Assembly: GCA_020726505.1 (NCBI GenBank)
Contig: JAHLEZ010000004.1
Span: forward strand, 1,984,001-2,048,000
Length of the DNA: 64,000 nucleotides
Origin: Leptodontidium sp. MPI-SDFR-AT-0119
Lineage: Eukaryota; Ascomycota; Leotiomycetes; Helotiales; Leptodontidiaceae
Direction: 5' to 3'
In this document: one piece after another, positions 1 to 11,812 of the stretch
Layout: the number at the start of each line of letters is the position of its first letter
How positions within the stretch are numbered: position 1 is the first letter of the stretch
Made by a program: the position numbers and the translations under genes
The notes under the pieces: generated by a model
The model's database searches: none
What the model saw: only the letters and a program-made list of their open reading frames with translations
What the model was told of the DNA's origin: nothing

Positions 1-877
1 TTCATGGCTTTGACCTTCAACGCTTCGATCTTTGACCTCGAGTTAGATTTTGTTGAAGGATGTGTGAAAAGGGCTCGATTTGACGAGCTGCAGATTCTGA
101 AGCTTTTGAAGCTTTTTTGGTGCGTGCCGAGATCTTCGTGATGTCAAGTCTCCTTTTCGTGGGAGCCAGTAAAACTTCCGTTTGGTTGAAATGGAGGTTT
201 TTGACGGACAAGGATCTATATCTTCCAGATGAGACCAATACTGACGTGGAATGAGGGCAATCAATATCAATGTATATCCCCTCGCCGGACCGACTGACAC
301 TTCCAAACCCTTTAGACATCGCTCTCTAGTCCTCTAGCTCAAGAATAATAATTACGAGCAGAGGCTTCTTCTCTCTGCCTAATACATTTCTATAGACTCC
401 TTTGGCTATGCATAAGTATATAAACAACACATTCATCCGTTCACCCATCTCATCTTGGTCGACTTTCTATCCAATAATACAGCTGAAAGCTCGTCGCCAG
501 ATGTCCCTATCCTCCCTCCCAGCAGTTTACGTGGTCCAGCCCTACCCATCTATCGATTCGATCGTGATCCCCTTCCTTTCCCGTCTCCTCCTATCTACAA
601 CATGCCTGCCACGCAACGCAGCGCACGAAGAATCGAAACAAAACTCATTCATGATGATGCGATGATGCGTCCCGTAAAACGCCCGCTCCTGCGCCTCCCA
701 AACTCATTATGCGACCTCCGCACGGTCGATCAGCCGGCAGAAAAATCCAAATCAAGACAAACATCCCTCCCGCCTCCGAATCCCACCAAAAAAAAGAGAG
801 AAAATCCCCTCCGCTCCCCTCCCATACGAGAAAGCCTGTGCTCATCACATTGCTTCTCAAACGGCCCTGAAGCTCGC
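1..877. other. Left-edge region, no supported gene
   Basis: No recognisable gene. A minus-strand ATG ORF at 317-319 runs 100 codons to a stop at position 17. Its product is Ser/Lys/Arg-rich and I do not recognise it. It could be the first exon of a minus-strand gene continuing to the left, or chance. The 400-877 part lies just downstream of the CCH1 stop codon, so it should hold the CCH1 3' end. Plus-strand ORFs overlapping 402-1087 are antisense to CCH1 or low complexity. Confidence 0.35.
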
Positions 878-3800
878 TTAGGACACACTTCCTCCACGAC
901 CTGGTCGATCACCTGGTCGCCTCAACGTGAAACTGCGCCGGATACTCTCGCCCCAGGCCGAGTTGTCGAGCACATCGAGGACGTTCTCTGCGCTGACTGC
1001 GCTGCCGCGCCTGCTGCTCTGTCCAGAGCCTCCTCCATTTGCTGCTGTTCCTCCACTAAGCTCGCCTCCCTCAAAGCTGAAAGCTGAATTGGTTGGTCGG
1101 TGAGGCGATGATTGTGGAGAGGCTCTAGATGCCCTAGGCGATACTCCTGGAGATAAGGCTGAAGACATACCTGGAGTACCAGGCGATAAAGGTCCGCTGA
1201 CAGAGGATCCGCCTCTTCGGTGCCTGGCGGCGCCATCCAAGCCATGTGCAATGAATGAGGATCGAGGATCGGTAATGTCCATTGGCGAGAGGAGTGGTGA
1301 TACTGTAGCTCTTGCTTGTTTGGCGGCGATATCAGCCTCATCGTCAATGTAGACTTCTGGGCCCAATTGTGGAATATCAGTCATGCGGCCTGACCTCTTC
1401 CTTTCCATATGCTTTCTGAATTTCCTCGACCAGTACCTGCCATATCGTTAGCAGTGAAACGCCCAGGGTAGAAGACCACCTACATCGTATCAAAGAACCC
1501 AAGAACAATCCGTCTTCGAACTTCTTCCTCGACTCTTTGGAGGCGTGCACGACGGCGTAAGAACTCCTCCAATCTAAAAATTATCAGCATGTGCCCAAAT
1601 TACTGCTGGCAGCTACGACTCACTTTAGACTCTTGTTGTCGCTAATGACATTGTAATGTGCCAAAATCATCAGCACAGTCGTGAAAGAAATGCCTCGATC
1701 AACGTCGGCCGACACCATCACTTCTTCGAAGAAGAGATTATACCGAGCACGCGACCGCTGGATGGCCTCCGCATCAATCTGAGCAAGTCTCTTGTTCAAT
1801 GACCTCACATTGACTCCTGTGACAGCTGCGCTTGTTGAAGACATAGACATCACTCTCCCGGAGTTTGGCTCTGGTTGGATATCCTCGAGAATCCTTCGAA
1901 CAGAGTGTTCTTGTGGGTATATCCGCATTTCAAATACACCAGAAAGCTCTCCAAGAAGTCTAGGGAACTGATCCTTGGTGATAAATCCCGTCCCTTCGGG
2001 ATCCAGGGTTGCCCAGGCTTGTTTGAAGCGTCGGATCTCCTCTCTGCTAACTTTCCCAAGTCCACTCGAATGTTGATAGACATAACTGAAACTCTCGTAG
2101 ATGAGAGAGATGAACAAACTGGTAAAGATGTACATGCTCACGATATTCCAGAGGATAAAGAGAGCTCTGGCCCAGCTGGCGCTGCCGCAATCGCTATTGA
2201 AGAAACTGGGATCGTCGACACAAAGGGGTGGTCTTATGGTGGCAAAATCCTCCATGATAGCATTCCATCCTTCGCCGAAGGACATGCGGAAGAGAAGAAT
2301 CAGAGCCTTTGGGACAGTTCTGAAATTGATATTGTCACTCTCGTTCTCGCCGAATCTGGTGAGACCAAAAGTCTGCGTCATGGCAATTGCGAAAACCAGA
2401 AACAAGACAAACCAGGTTGCCAACAGGTTGCCAATGTTAGCAACACTAGCAGCAGCCGTCTTGAATAACTGGTCTAGCGCATCGTTCCGCGGAATGAGTA
2501 ACATAACGATGGAGACCAGGAACAGCTTGTGCAACTGAATGTAGACTTGGTTATCGAAACGCGTCAAGAGCAGTGTTGTGGTTACCAGAGTACCAAAGAC
2601 GACGACAATCGAGAACACGTCCCAGGAGCTTCTTCTGAATCTTGCCCAGCTGAGTCCGATGATCCGTACGATGATGTTTGCTGCGTAGAATAATGTGCAT
2701 GCCAAAAAGGTGTAAGTTCTAATTTCATCCCACCAGTCCGGTTCTGGGTAATATTCGACCAACAACAATATCAGATGGAAAACCAGCACAATGGTTACTG
2801 CACGTTGCCAGCGACCGTGCTTTCTGACTGCTCGTTTGTAACACCAGTCCTTGAATTTGTTTCCTTCGGTGCTGGAGGGTCGCTTCGAGGGAGATACCTG
2901 CCGTAGAAGTTTTCGAAGCTCAAGCCATGATCGTTGGTCGGCTGTCAGAAACGCTACGCCTGTCTGTTCGGTGTAATTGCGCATGAAAACCGAGATGAAC
3001 AGGGTGAGAACGAATACAGTAGCGAGCAGGTTGAAGATGACGAAGAATATCGCGTTGCCTTGGGATGCATAGTTTTGTGGCTGCAGTCCACGACCGACAA
3101 TGGATTCTGCACTCCACATCACATCCGTCCATCCTTCTTGGGATACGATCTGGAATAGGATGAAGAGAGAACCTCCGAAATTGTCGAAATCGAAAAAGGG
3201 ATTCGAAACAACTCGCGGCATAAGGATAGGCCAGTCATTACTGAATGGGGTGTTGGTGAATTCCCCAAAACAGTCCGTAAGATTGACGATAGTGTCGCCC
3301 CCATCATTGCATGATAGCAGCTTGCCATTGAAAAGATTTACACCGTACAGGGCAAAGGGTATCAAGAGAGACAAAGAGACAAAAGCAGCCTAAGATATGA
3401 ATTAGCATTTTGCACTTTCCTGAAAAGCATCCTGATTACATACCGAAAAGATCTTCCAACCTCCAATGATTATCAAGGAGTGAAAGGTATTTCGAGCGCT
3501 GTCACTAACATTGAGCAATCTCAATGCTCGAAGTGCCTTGAAAGCACCTACAGCTCTTGATACTGCACCGTCGTTGGAAAGTGACGTGATGACGCTAATC
3601 CAAAATGTGATCAGCACAACACCGTCAATGGCACCCCATGAGCTCCTGAAGTAAGCATTTGGGGTCCAAAAAAAGCCATCCGCGATGACCTTGATCAATG
3701 CTTCGACGGAGAAGACGATCGCAAATGACATGTCTGCCCACACGAACCAGTTCCTCACGTCGAATGTATGAGTTTCGAAATATACTTTCTGATAAAGCGG

Positions 3801-6800
3801 TGTAGTCACGCACGCAAGCAATACCATTGCCACTATGGCCATGTAGATGAATGCAGAGAAGGTGTACCAGACAATCGTGTTCGGCTCTACGCCACCAAAC
3901 CGTTCACTGCCCCGACCAGGGCCAACAATCTTTTGACAGAGTCGACGGATGGGATTCGAAGGTTTGAATATAAACAAAGCATTGTTGTAATTTGGGTGGC
4001 GTGCAAGAAATTCTCGCTGTGCCTTTTTGCGTTGGGAACTTGCGGACACGGCCTCTTTGGCCAAAGTTCTCGCGTCGGTCGCTTCGTCAGGTCGAGTTGA
4101 AAATTGCACATTGGAATAGAATGGGTTCGGCTCTCGGTTCCAGATCCGACTCCTGAACTTGCTCCAGAATGATGATGCGTTGCCGGATTTGGCGGTCGAT
4201 TCAACAGTAGGGGCACTGGCCGCAGACGGTTCAGGCTCGTTCAGCATCTCATCATCCAGGAAGTCTTTGACGACAGCGTCTTTCAGCAACATTTCCATAG
4301 TTGCAGGTCCATAGTCAAGAGGATCCTTGGTGCTCCGCGCCCGGCCGAAACGGAACAGCGCCGAAAGCGACAGATTGTTGGAGCTACTGCCAAGTTCCTT
4401 TCTGTTTAGGAACGACTTGACCTGGTGCATTCGTTTTTCGTCTTCCGAAACATCGAAGTTCTCCTGAATGACAGCTATGAACATGTTTACCAGAATGAAG
4501 TTCGCTAGAATGAACCATCCAATGAAGAACACTGCACCAATCCAGGCGGTGTTTCGAGCGGTGTTGAATGCAGTGATGTTGTACAAGTTTGTCGTCCAGT
4601 TCTCACTCGACAGGACTTGGTACATGCCAAGGAAAGAATTGTAGATGGTGAAGAAGGTGATTTCAATCGTGTTTCCGTAAGGGTCAGTTGGTGTCAGCTC
4701 GCCTCGGAAAAGCTGGGCCGCGAATATTGACATCAAGAAGGTGATCAAGAACACGAAGAGCATGAGATTGCCTATACCCTTTGAATTTCCCAGGACCAGT
4801 GTAATCAACGCTTTGGTGACTGGGACAGCAATAATGACCCGGTATATTCTGAGGATTTGGAAAACCGTGAGCCAAGCGTATGGCTGGCCGGAATTTCGTA
4901 TAGGTGGGATCAGAATAATTGTAGTAATGACTGCTAATCCGAGATCGAAAAGGTTCTTGTTCACCTGGAAGAAGTTGCGCCAATCAACGGCAAAGCGGAT
5001 TATGATCTCTGCCAACAGGACAAATGTGACCACGATCTCAGAGTTCTCAATGAACTGTGCCCGGTCGCGAGACATGGTAGCGCTGCGAAATGCTTGACAG
5101 AGAAGGCCGTAGGAAATAACAACAATCCAGAACCAATATGTTTTGTTAAACATTCGTTTCAGGGCTGTGTGTCGTTTTGGTGCATCGGCTTTCTCGGAAG
5201 GGAGCATGTCTTTGATATGAGCTGCGAAAGCGCTGGCCCTTCCTTCTTCTCGAATAACCTGGAATGAGGATGTGATGACTGCTATCAACAAATTGAGGAG
5301 CCACAGGGTCATGATCACAATGCCACCAGCGAAGAAGAGAGCTGCCGCGAGATAATCCGAATCTGTTGCGTAGTACATCAAGTCCGTGAACGTATTCGCA
5401 GTCATCACAACAAATACCAGCTCCAATGACTGAAAAATGTTGTCGAAACTAACCGTTCCATTATAGGGAAGTTTATCCGGAGTCAGTTCCAGGCATTTCG
5501 ACCCGCGTGGACAAAGATATCCTTTGGAGGATTTGGAGCCATCTCTGGTATTGTTGGGATAGCCAATCTGATACGGCTGAGCAACCCCATTTGTGTCCAA
5601 ATGGCCACCACAAAACTGTAAAACATTGGTGTACGCCGTCCCAGTGATATTCAAGGGATCCGTCGGATCGATCCACACGCATTGTCGATCAAAACTAGAC
5701 TTGAAGCTCTGGACACCAATGATAGCGAACAAGAGCCAGAAAAATCCAATGAGAAAGGAGACATTGACAAGCAATGGTGTGGCTTTTTTCAGGCTCCGCA
5801 GGATAATCTAGAGGGTTAGATTAGCACGTTTCATACGCAGCGTACATTCTACTTACAGCTGTGCCATTTGTGAGTGCGAGCAATCGAAGAATTCGAAGGC
5901 AGCTTATCATTCGAAAGATGTAGAGATGAGACGAGTCTTCGTATCCACTTATGCTCATCACGAATGCGATCCAGAAAGCGACGACCGCCAAAAAGTCAAG
6001 TCTATTAAAGGAGTGTCGCAAGAACGCACGCCTAGCGAGCTGTAAACGCTGGGCTTGCTCAACAGTACGGATGGACTCTCCCTGGATTGCAGTGAAAGAC
6101 CGAATCACAGTCTGGCCACCCAAGGATGGATTTCGAGGAGCCCTGAGAGACGAAGTCCTCTGAGGTTTGAAGACAGCATGGTATTTATCGAGAAAGGTAG
6201 CTTTCAATCCACTTTTGTTCTTTCGTGTACTGTATTCGGCAGCATTCATGAAGAAACCGGAAACGATGATTCGAGCGATCAGTTCAAGAGTGAAGATGAT
6301 AAAAAGTCCGAATATGGCCCAGTCGATCAATGATTCACCCCATCGCTTAGGGCGTTTATGGATGTACACATTTTTGGAAGATTCGACTGCAAGGAGAATC
6401 GTTTGGATGACAATGAGGATCAAAATCGCAGGTTCGGTTAATGGATACACCAGTGCATCACAAAGCTTGTTCCGAATCTTGCTTTCCGGGGAGAAAATTC
6501 CCAGTGTTTTACCTCGTAGAGGGTTTGGGGGTTTTGCTGGCTCTTCCGAAAAACTCTGCTGTGGTTGGGCTCCGCCAAAAAAGCGCATGGCCTTTTCAAC
6601 AGGTGCTGTTGGCAGGTTTTGATGGTAGTTAGGTCCCGCAGCTAAGGGGTCCGCTTTGTGCTTGGGTTGAAATCTAATCTCATCCTCGTCACTCAAGCTT
6701 CCAATACTTCCCATGGTATCGATGGTCTCTGGCGTACTGTCCTCTCTTGCCCTGGCAGATGCCCTGCGTGCTTCTCGACGAGCACTTGCTTCAATAAGCT

Positions 6801-7650
6801 CCGCCTCGCCACTCAAGTTGACCACACGCTGCGACATTGCCCTGACTATTGATCCTGCTTTGAACAAGGCCCCTGATGCGTTTGATGGAGATCGTGATCG
6901 ATTTCGTCCATCGGGGGTCAACGAGTTTCCATAGCTGTTGCCTCTAGACCGGACCCCTGCTTCTGGATCCTCTAAATCATCTCCCAGCCTGGATCCCCTT
7001 CTATACTCAGCTTCCGGGGTATCGAAGGTGACACTTTGGAAGCTCGATCGTGTTCTGTCGTGTCGTTGAGGACCAGGTGTTGAAACTTGCGCGCCACTCA
7101 TCGGTTGGAGTGAAGTGGGATCTGTCAGGGGCATTCGATCGGACTCTGAATTAAAGTATGAATTCCTTTGCTCATCCATACCGTCGCCATACGGGGAAAT
7201 TGTATCGAAATGATCATAGCCCGCGGATCCGTAGGAAGGAGTATGAGTTCGTGGAGCGTGCGAAACACTGATATCTGGGACCAAAAGTCCTGCGAACCCC
7301 ATTGCGGCTTGAAAATCTCCGGGATTTCCAACTGGTGATACGGGGGTTCCAATCTCATCTTCTGCCAGCCGTCTTTGCTGCGATGGCATGGTCAACGCAG
7401 GCAATCCACCTCGTTCCCTCTGCCTCTCAGTTGGGCTCGGAGAGGTATTCCCCAGCCTCTCGTATCTAGGCCCATTTCCACCACCACTTGTCGGCCCCGA
7501 GCCGCCGCTCAACAGACTTCTTCCACGTGTGTGCCGTCTTCCCCCATCTCCAATGTCCGTAGAGTCGGGTGGGCGTGTCAGATCTCGCAGAGGTATCGAC
7601 TGTGGAGGGGTCGAGGGCTGCGCAGGATCCTGAGAATTTGTGGGAGGCAT
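878..7650 (-). CDS. CCH1: CCH1 high-affinity calcium channel alpha subunit
   Basis: Plasma-membrane calcium channel alpha subunit, which in fungi works with Mid1. Five exons: 7650-5857, 5807-3444, 3389-1624, 1573-1484 and 1436-878. They join in frame to 2190 codons plus stop, the usual Cch1 size. Residues 1-390 are Ser/Pro/Arg-rich and disordered. Four six-helix repeats follow (repeat I starts near residue 395). Pore loops are readable as MTANTFTDLM (I, Asn736), LSSENWTT (II, Glu1000), SQEGWTDVM (III, Glu1471) and SFGEGWNAIM (IV, Glu1759). After repeat IV, residues 1849-1860 resemble an EF-hand loop (DPEGTG). The C-terminal tail of about 180 residues is Ser/Gly-rich. Repeat IV S4 carries few basic residues, as expected in this weakly voltage-dependent family. 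The exon 4/5 junction restores DTMYW across phase 2. The start is the first ATG of the long open exon. It is divergent from the PHD gene. Confidence 0.95.
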
Positions 7651-9061
7651 TGTGACTTATGCCACGGACCCGAAGGTCTCGGTATTATGGTCGTGAGGTG
7701 TTCAATTCGAGGTTATCGTGTTGAGTCCAGTGAGCGTAAGACGACGCAACCAAAACATAGCGCGCGTAGCTTGTGTATTCGTTAGGTCGGCATTATCGAG
7801 GGCGCATTCGCAAGTAGTAGGTATTACAGAGAACTGCACCAGCTTCTCTTCTTTCCAAGCGGCAGGACTAAAAGAATGACGGGTTGATTGTTTGCTGGAG
7901 GATGGAGGGGGATTGGCGACGATGTTGAACTTGAAATGCTTCTGTAACACCTTTCTGGTCTGGCCTGTCCTGCGTCTGTCTGCGTCTGTTCCAACACGAG
8001 CCGGACAACCACGGGCACGGCAACTTTAGCGGGCACGAGTGAGTGGGCTGCGCAGCGGGCCTGGGACAGGCGTACACGCAGACTCCAGGGGGTTTTAGTG
8101 GCTTGCGGGTAGTGGAAAATCGGGGATTGCCTGTACTGGTACTATTCTGGGACAGGGCTGTCTGTGGCTGTGGCCGCTGGGGTCAGTGGTGAGATACGAG
8201 ATGCGAGGTGCGAACTATTCATGAATGAATGAATGTCTGAAGAATGGGTGGTCAACACCCACTATTAAACCCCTTGGCTGATGATGAGAGAGAAATGTAC
8301 AGAAACTTAGTTAAGGTATGGAAGTCCTTCTAGCTGTGGGTACTGATAAGTGCCTTACACAATTGTCGTTCCAGGGCATGAAGATGGATGGAAGTGTGCA
8401 AACGAAGCGGATATGAGAGGTTTCAATAATAATATAATAATAGGAATATTTGAACCAAGATCAAGGGAAAATAAACAGAAACTTGCTTACTTTCCTGCTT
8501 ATCACATACAATATGGCCGTCATGCATTTCAGCTGCCACTGGTTACAGTATGTTGGTACCTAAGCAAGTAGATGGCCAACCCAGTCTTTAAATAAATGCA
8601 AGTCAGAATAAATGGATTTTCTGTACTAGCCTTGCTTCAGTAATTATGTCAACCTACACCTCCTTGAAATCAAAATACTGAAACCCATACCTATTGTTGA
8701 AATAAACCGAATATCTAGCTCAGAGCTCTTAACTTAACTTTCCTTTCTTCCCTCTGCTGGTCAACACTCCAAATACCCCTGAATACACGCCAAGACCTAG
8801 ATAAACTATCTCCACGTGACTCGCTGACTAAGACTTTCGAAGATGAAGAGCACTCGCGGATTGTCGCGTACTTCATTGATTCTCACAAATTCGAACAACC
8901 ACGACGACGCGCAAACTGAATACCAACTATCGCATTGCTTGACGACACCTCTTTATCCAGCCACAGACGCGCTGGATTATTCCTTTACTACTTTTCACCT
9001 ACCCAACCCAGTTCTTTGATCGCAATAGTTACAGATCGATCTTGCGAGGTCACCTTCGAAG
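7651..9061. promoter_or_regulatory. Divergent intergenic region, CCH1 / PHD-finger gene
   Basis: 1.41 kb between two divergent start codons, so it should contain both promoters and 5' leaders. A tandem GAATGAAT run lies near 8222-8235. The stretch 8400-8720 is AT-rich. No ORF with family resemblance and no RNA gene was seen. Confidence 0.6.
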
Positions 9062-11812
9062 ATGGTCTCCTCCAGGAAGCGAGGACGACAGGAGATGGAG
9101 GCTGCTGAGGTTCCTAAGGAGCCCAGCTTGCTGGAGCGCATTCGAAATATGTGGGAGTTTGCAAATCTGGCACAGTGGATTTTCACATTCGGTCGAGCGG
9201 TGAAGATCGACGAGAATCTAGACATTGAGGTACGACTTCTCCCTTAGAATATCTACAACAGTCTTCCAGCCCCATCTCGAGTGCTGACGTATATTTCTAG
9301 GAATTGGAGATGGAATGCCTCAAGCCTCACTCTACAGTGTTGGCAGAGATCGGCCTCGCGCTCCTAAAATTCGTCTCTTCTCATAGGGGTCTTACGTATG
9401 TGACCTTCACCCCTTCCCTGTATCTAACTGACCATGCAAAGTCCCGAGATCTTCGATGAGTATACCCGCAGACAATATGTTGCTAAGGCACCCCACCGAA
9501 ATCCATTTGGCGTCGAGGAAGAGCCAAAGAGCTTCAAAGATTTTGATGTCTTCCAAAAGGTTTGTTCCTAACTATTCTGCTTCCAATCTCCAAGCTTACA
9601 AGACCTCCCAGATCCGGATTCTACAACAGCTCACCATCTGGACCATGGGTAATCCTGACCGTATTCGAGAGCGAATGGAGGAACAAAAGGATACCGAGCA
9701 AACACTATGGGTACGTGGCATATGAGAATAAGTTGCGACGTAGGACTAATACTTGCCTAATAGAGAATCGAGCCCTTCGGATGGGATTCTGAGGACCGTA
9801 CATACATTGTACTTGATGATAATCGCCTATATCGACGAACAGACCCTCCCCCACCACCTCCACCAGCTGCGAAGCCCAAAAAGAACAGCAAGAAGAGCAA
9901 GGCTTCCCGACGCGCGAGCAAGCGTAGAAGGGTCTCCGAGGCGATTGAAAGTGAGACAGAGCAAGTTAATGAAGCGGAAGATAATGACACTGCTGAGAAG
10001 GAAGATGACGGGTTTGGTGGGATGGTATGGGAGTGCATTGCCGTCACCTTGGACGAGTTCAATAATTTCACAGCCTCGATCGACAAGACTCGGGACGCCA
10101 ACGAAAAGATTTTGAGAAAGCGGATTGTCGACGATGTTTTACCCCTACTTGAGAAACAAGAAGAGTCCAGGAAGCGAAAGCAAGCGCAAAAGGAACGCGA
10201 GTTGCTTAACTTGGAGAAGCTTGCTACTGCGAAGCGATCTAGCCGAATTGCAGGCAAAATGGAAATGCAAAAGCACGAGGACGAGCAACGCGAAGCCGAG
10301 CGTAAGAAGGCAGCAGAAATTGCGATGGCCAAGAAGGAGCAAGAGAAGTGGCAAAAGTTGGAGAAGGAAAGAGAGTCCAGGATGCAAACCCGGGAACAAC
10401 GTCTCAGAGAACGAGACGCGCGCCGGATTCTTCACGAGGAAGAGCTTGCCAATCTATCTGACAATAGCAAGAAGATTGAGACTGGGGAGGGTCGACTTTC
10501 GGAACGTCACATCAAGGCTGAGATCGAGCGAAAGAAGAAGGCCTTGGAAGAACTCGAGGAGGAAGAGGATTGGATCTTCGATTGCATCTGCGGAGCCTAC
10601 GGGCAGATTGATGATGGTACGCACAGCATTGCATGTGACAAATGCAATATCTGGCAACACAGCAAGTGTGTAGGCGTCAAGCAATCAGAGGCCGACCGGG
10701 AAGATTTTACTTTCATCTGCCAGACTTGCCAGCGCCGTGCGAAAGATGCTGAGAGAGCCAAGAACCAACCTCCGATCAAGATTAAGATCAACAGACCTGG
10801 CTCGTCTTCGTCACAAGCAACCCCCAAGCCAAATGGGACCCCAGCCGCTGTTCCTCATGCCAACGGAAACTCGGTTGCTGGCTCTTCGCCCCAAAAGGCG
10901 GCATACTCTTCCCCCGTTGTTCAAGTATCCCCAATACAGTTCCCTAGGCAAAATGGGTACCCAAGCCTCCAGCCTGGATTTCCATCTTTGCAGAAGACTC
11001 CTGTGCAACAGCAGCCAGCAATGCAACCTCCTCAATTCAATGGTTATCAGATCTCTCCACAACGTCCAACTCCCAACGCCAGCTACTCTGGGCCTTATGG
11101 ACCACCTCAGATGAACAGTGGAAGCCCATCTCTATCTCTCCACAACTCAAGGCCGTCGAGTTCACATGCCTTCTCTTCGCCACATCCACAGAGCCCTACC
11201 AGTCTTCCTCCTCCAGGACAGCCACCGGTCTTTACGTTTGTCAATGGCAGTGCTTCACTACAGGGAGTTCCAAACCAGCCATCTCGTGATACTCCTGTAC
11301 AGGGTACTCCATCAAACTCCGGAAACTACATCTACGGCACAGCTTCTTCATCGCATATGGGGAACGGACCTCGTCCGGGATCCAGTGACAGTGGCCATCG
11401 TCGAAGCTCCTTCAACATGCCATCACCTCTTGCAGGGGTTCCAGTCCTTACTCCAAGCAATAAGCCACCACCGCCCCAGATGGGACCTATGCCGAACAAC
11501 CCACTTCCAAGCTCCGCTCTGGCTTCAGAATCTATCAAATCTTCTCCTCATCAATCTCCGGCCCCAGAAGGGCCACCATCAACCGCCACAGATTCTGGTC
11601 ACGCTTCTGCATTGCCCTCTGCTGCAACAGGATTGTCTCCTACCAAGCACTCCCCACCACGACCAGCCTCCAATGGAAGTTTCGGTTCAGCCACCCCTTC
11701 GATTCTACCACCCATCACCTCGTTGTCCCCAAGCCCCCGACAGCAGAATCTCTCTCCTCCAATCAAGCCAGCAGAAGGCCCAAGACCCAATGGCCAGCTT
11801 GCAGGTCAATGA
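9062..11812 (+). CDS. DDT/WHIM-like and PHD-finger chromatin protein
   Basis: Probable nuclear chromatin-remodelling or histone-reading protein of the Rsf1/CECR2-like fungal PHD family. Five exons: 9062-9229, 9301-9395, 9442-9559, 9603-9710 and 9764-11812, giving 845 residues. The N-terminal 160 residues look like a DDT-type helical module (RILQQLTIW) followed by a WHIM-like WRIEPFGWD segment. Basic and charged coiled-coil sequence follows (about 220-420; many Glu/Lys/Arg). A PHD finger spans about 433-490, with Cys4-His-Cys3 spacing readable (CICG, CDKC, WQHSKC, CQTC). The last 350 residues are Pro/Ser/Gln-rich and disordered. The start is the first ATG giving the conserved LLERIRNMWEFANLAQW segment. 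Exon 4 has two in-frame acceptors 9 nt apart (9603 or 9612). The exact orthologue is not assigned. Confidence 0.85.

Noticed and set aside
402..1087. Overlapping plus-strand ORFs
   Set aside because: Partly antisense to the CCH1 last exon, otherwise Ser/Pro-rich low complexity with no family resemblance.
9757..10332. 191-codon minus-strand ORF rich in Ser/Leu
   Set aside because: Antisense to the charged coiled-coil part of the PHD-finger gene.
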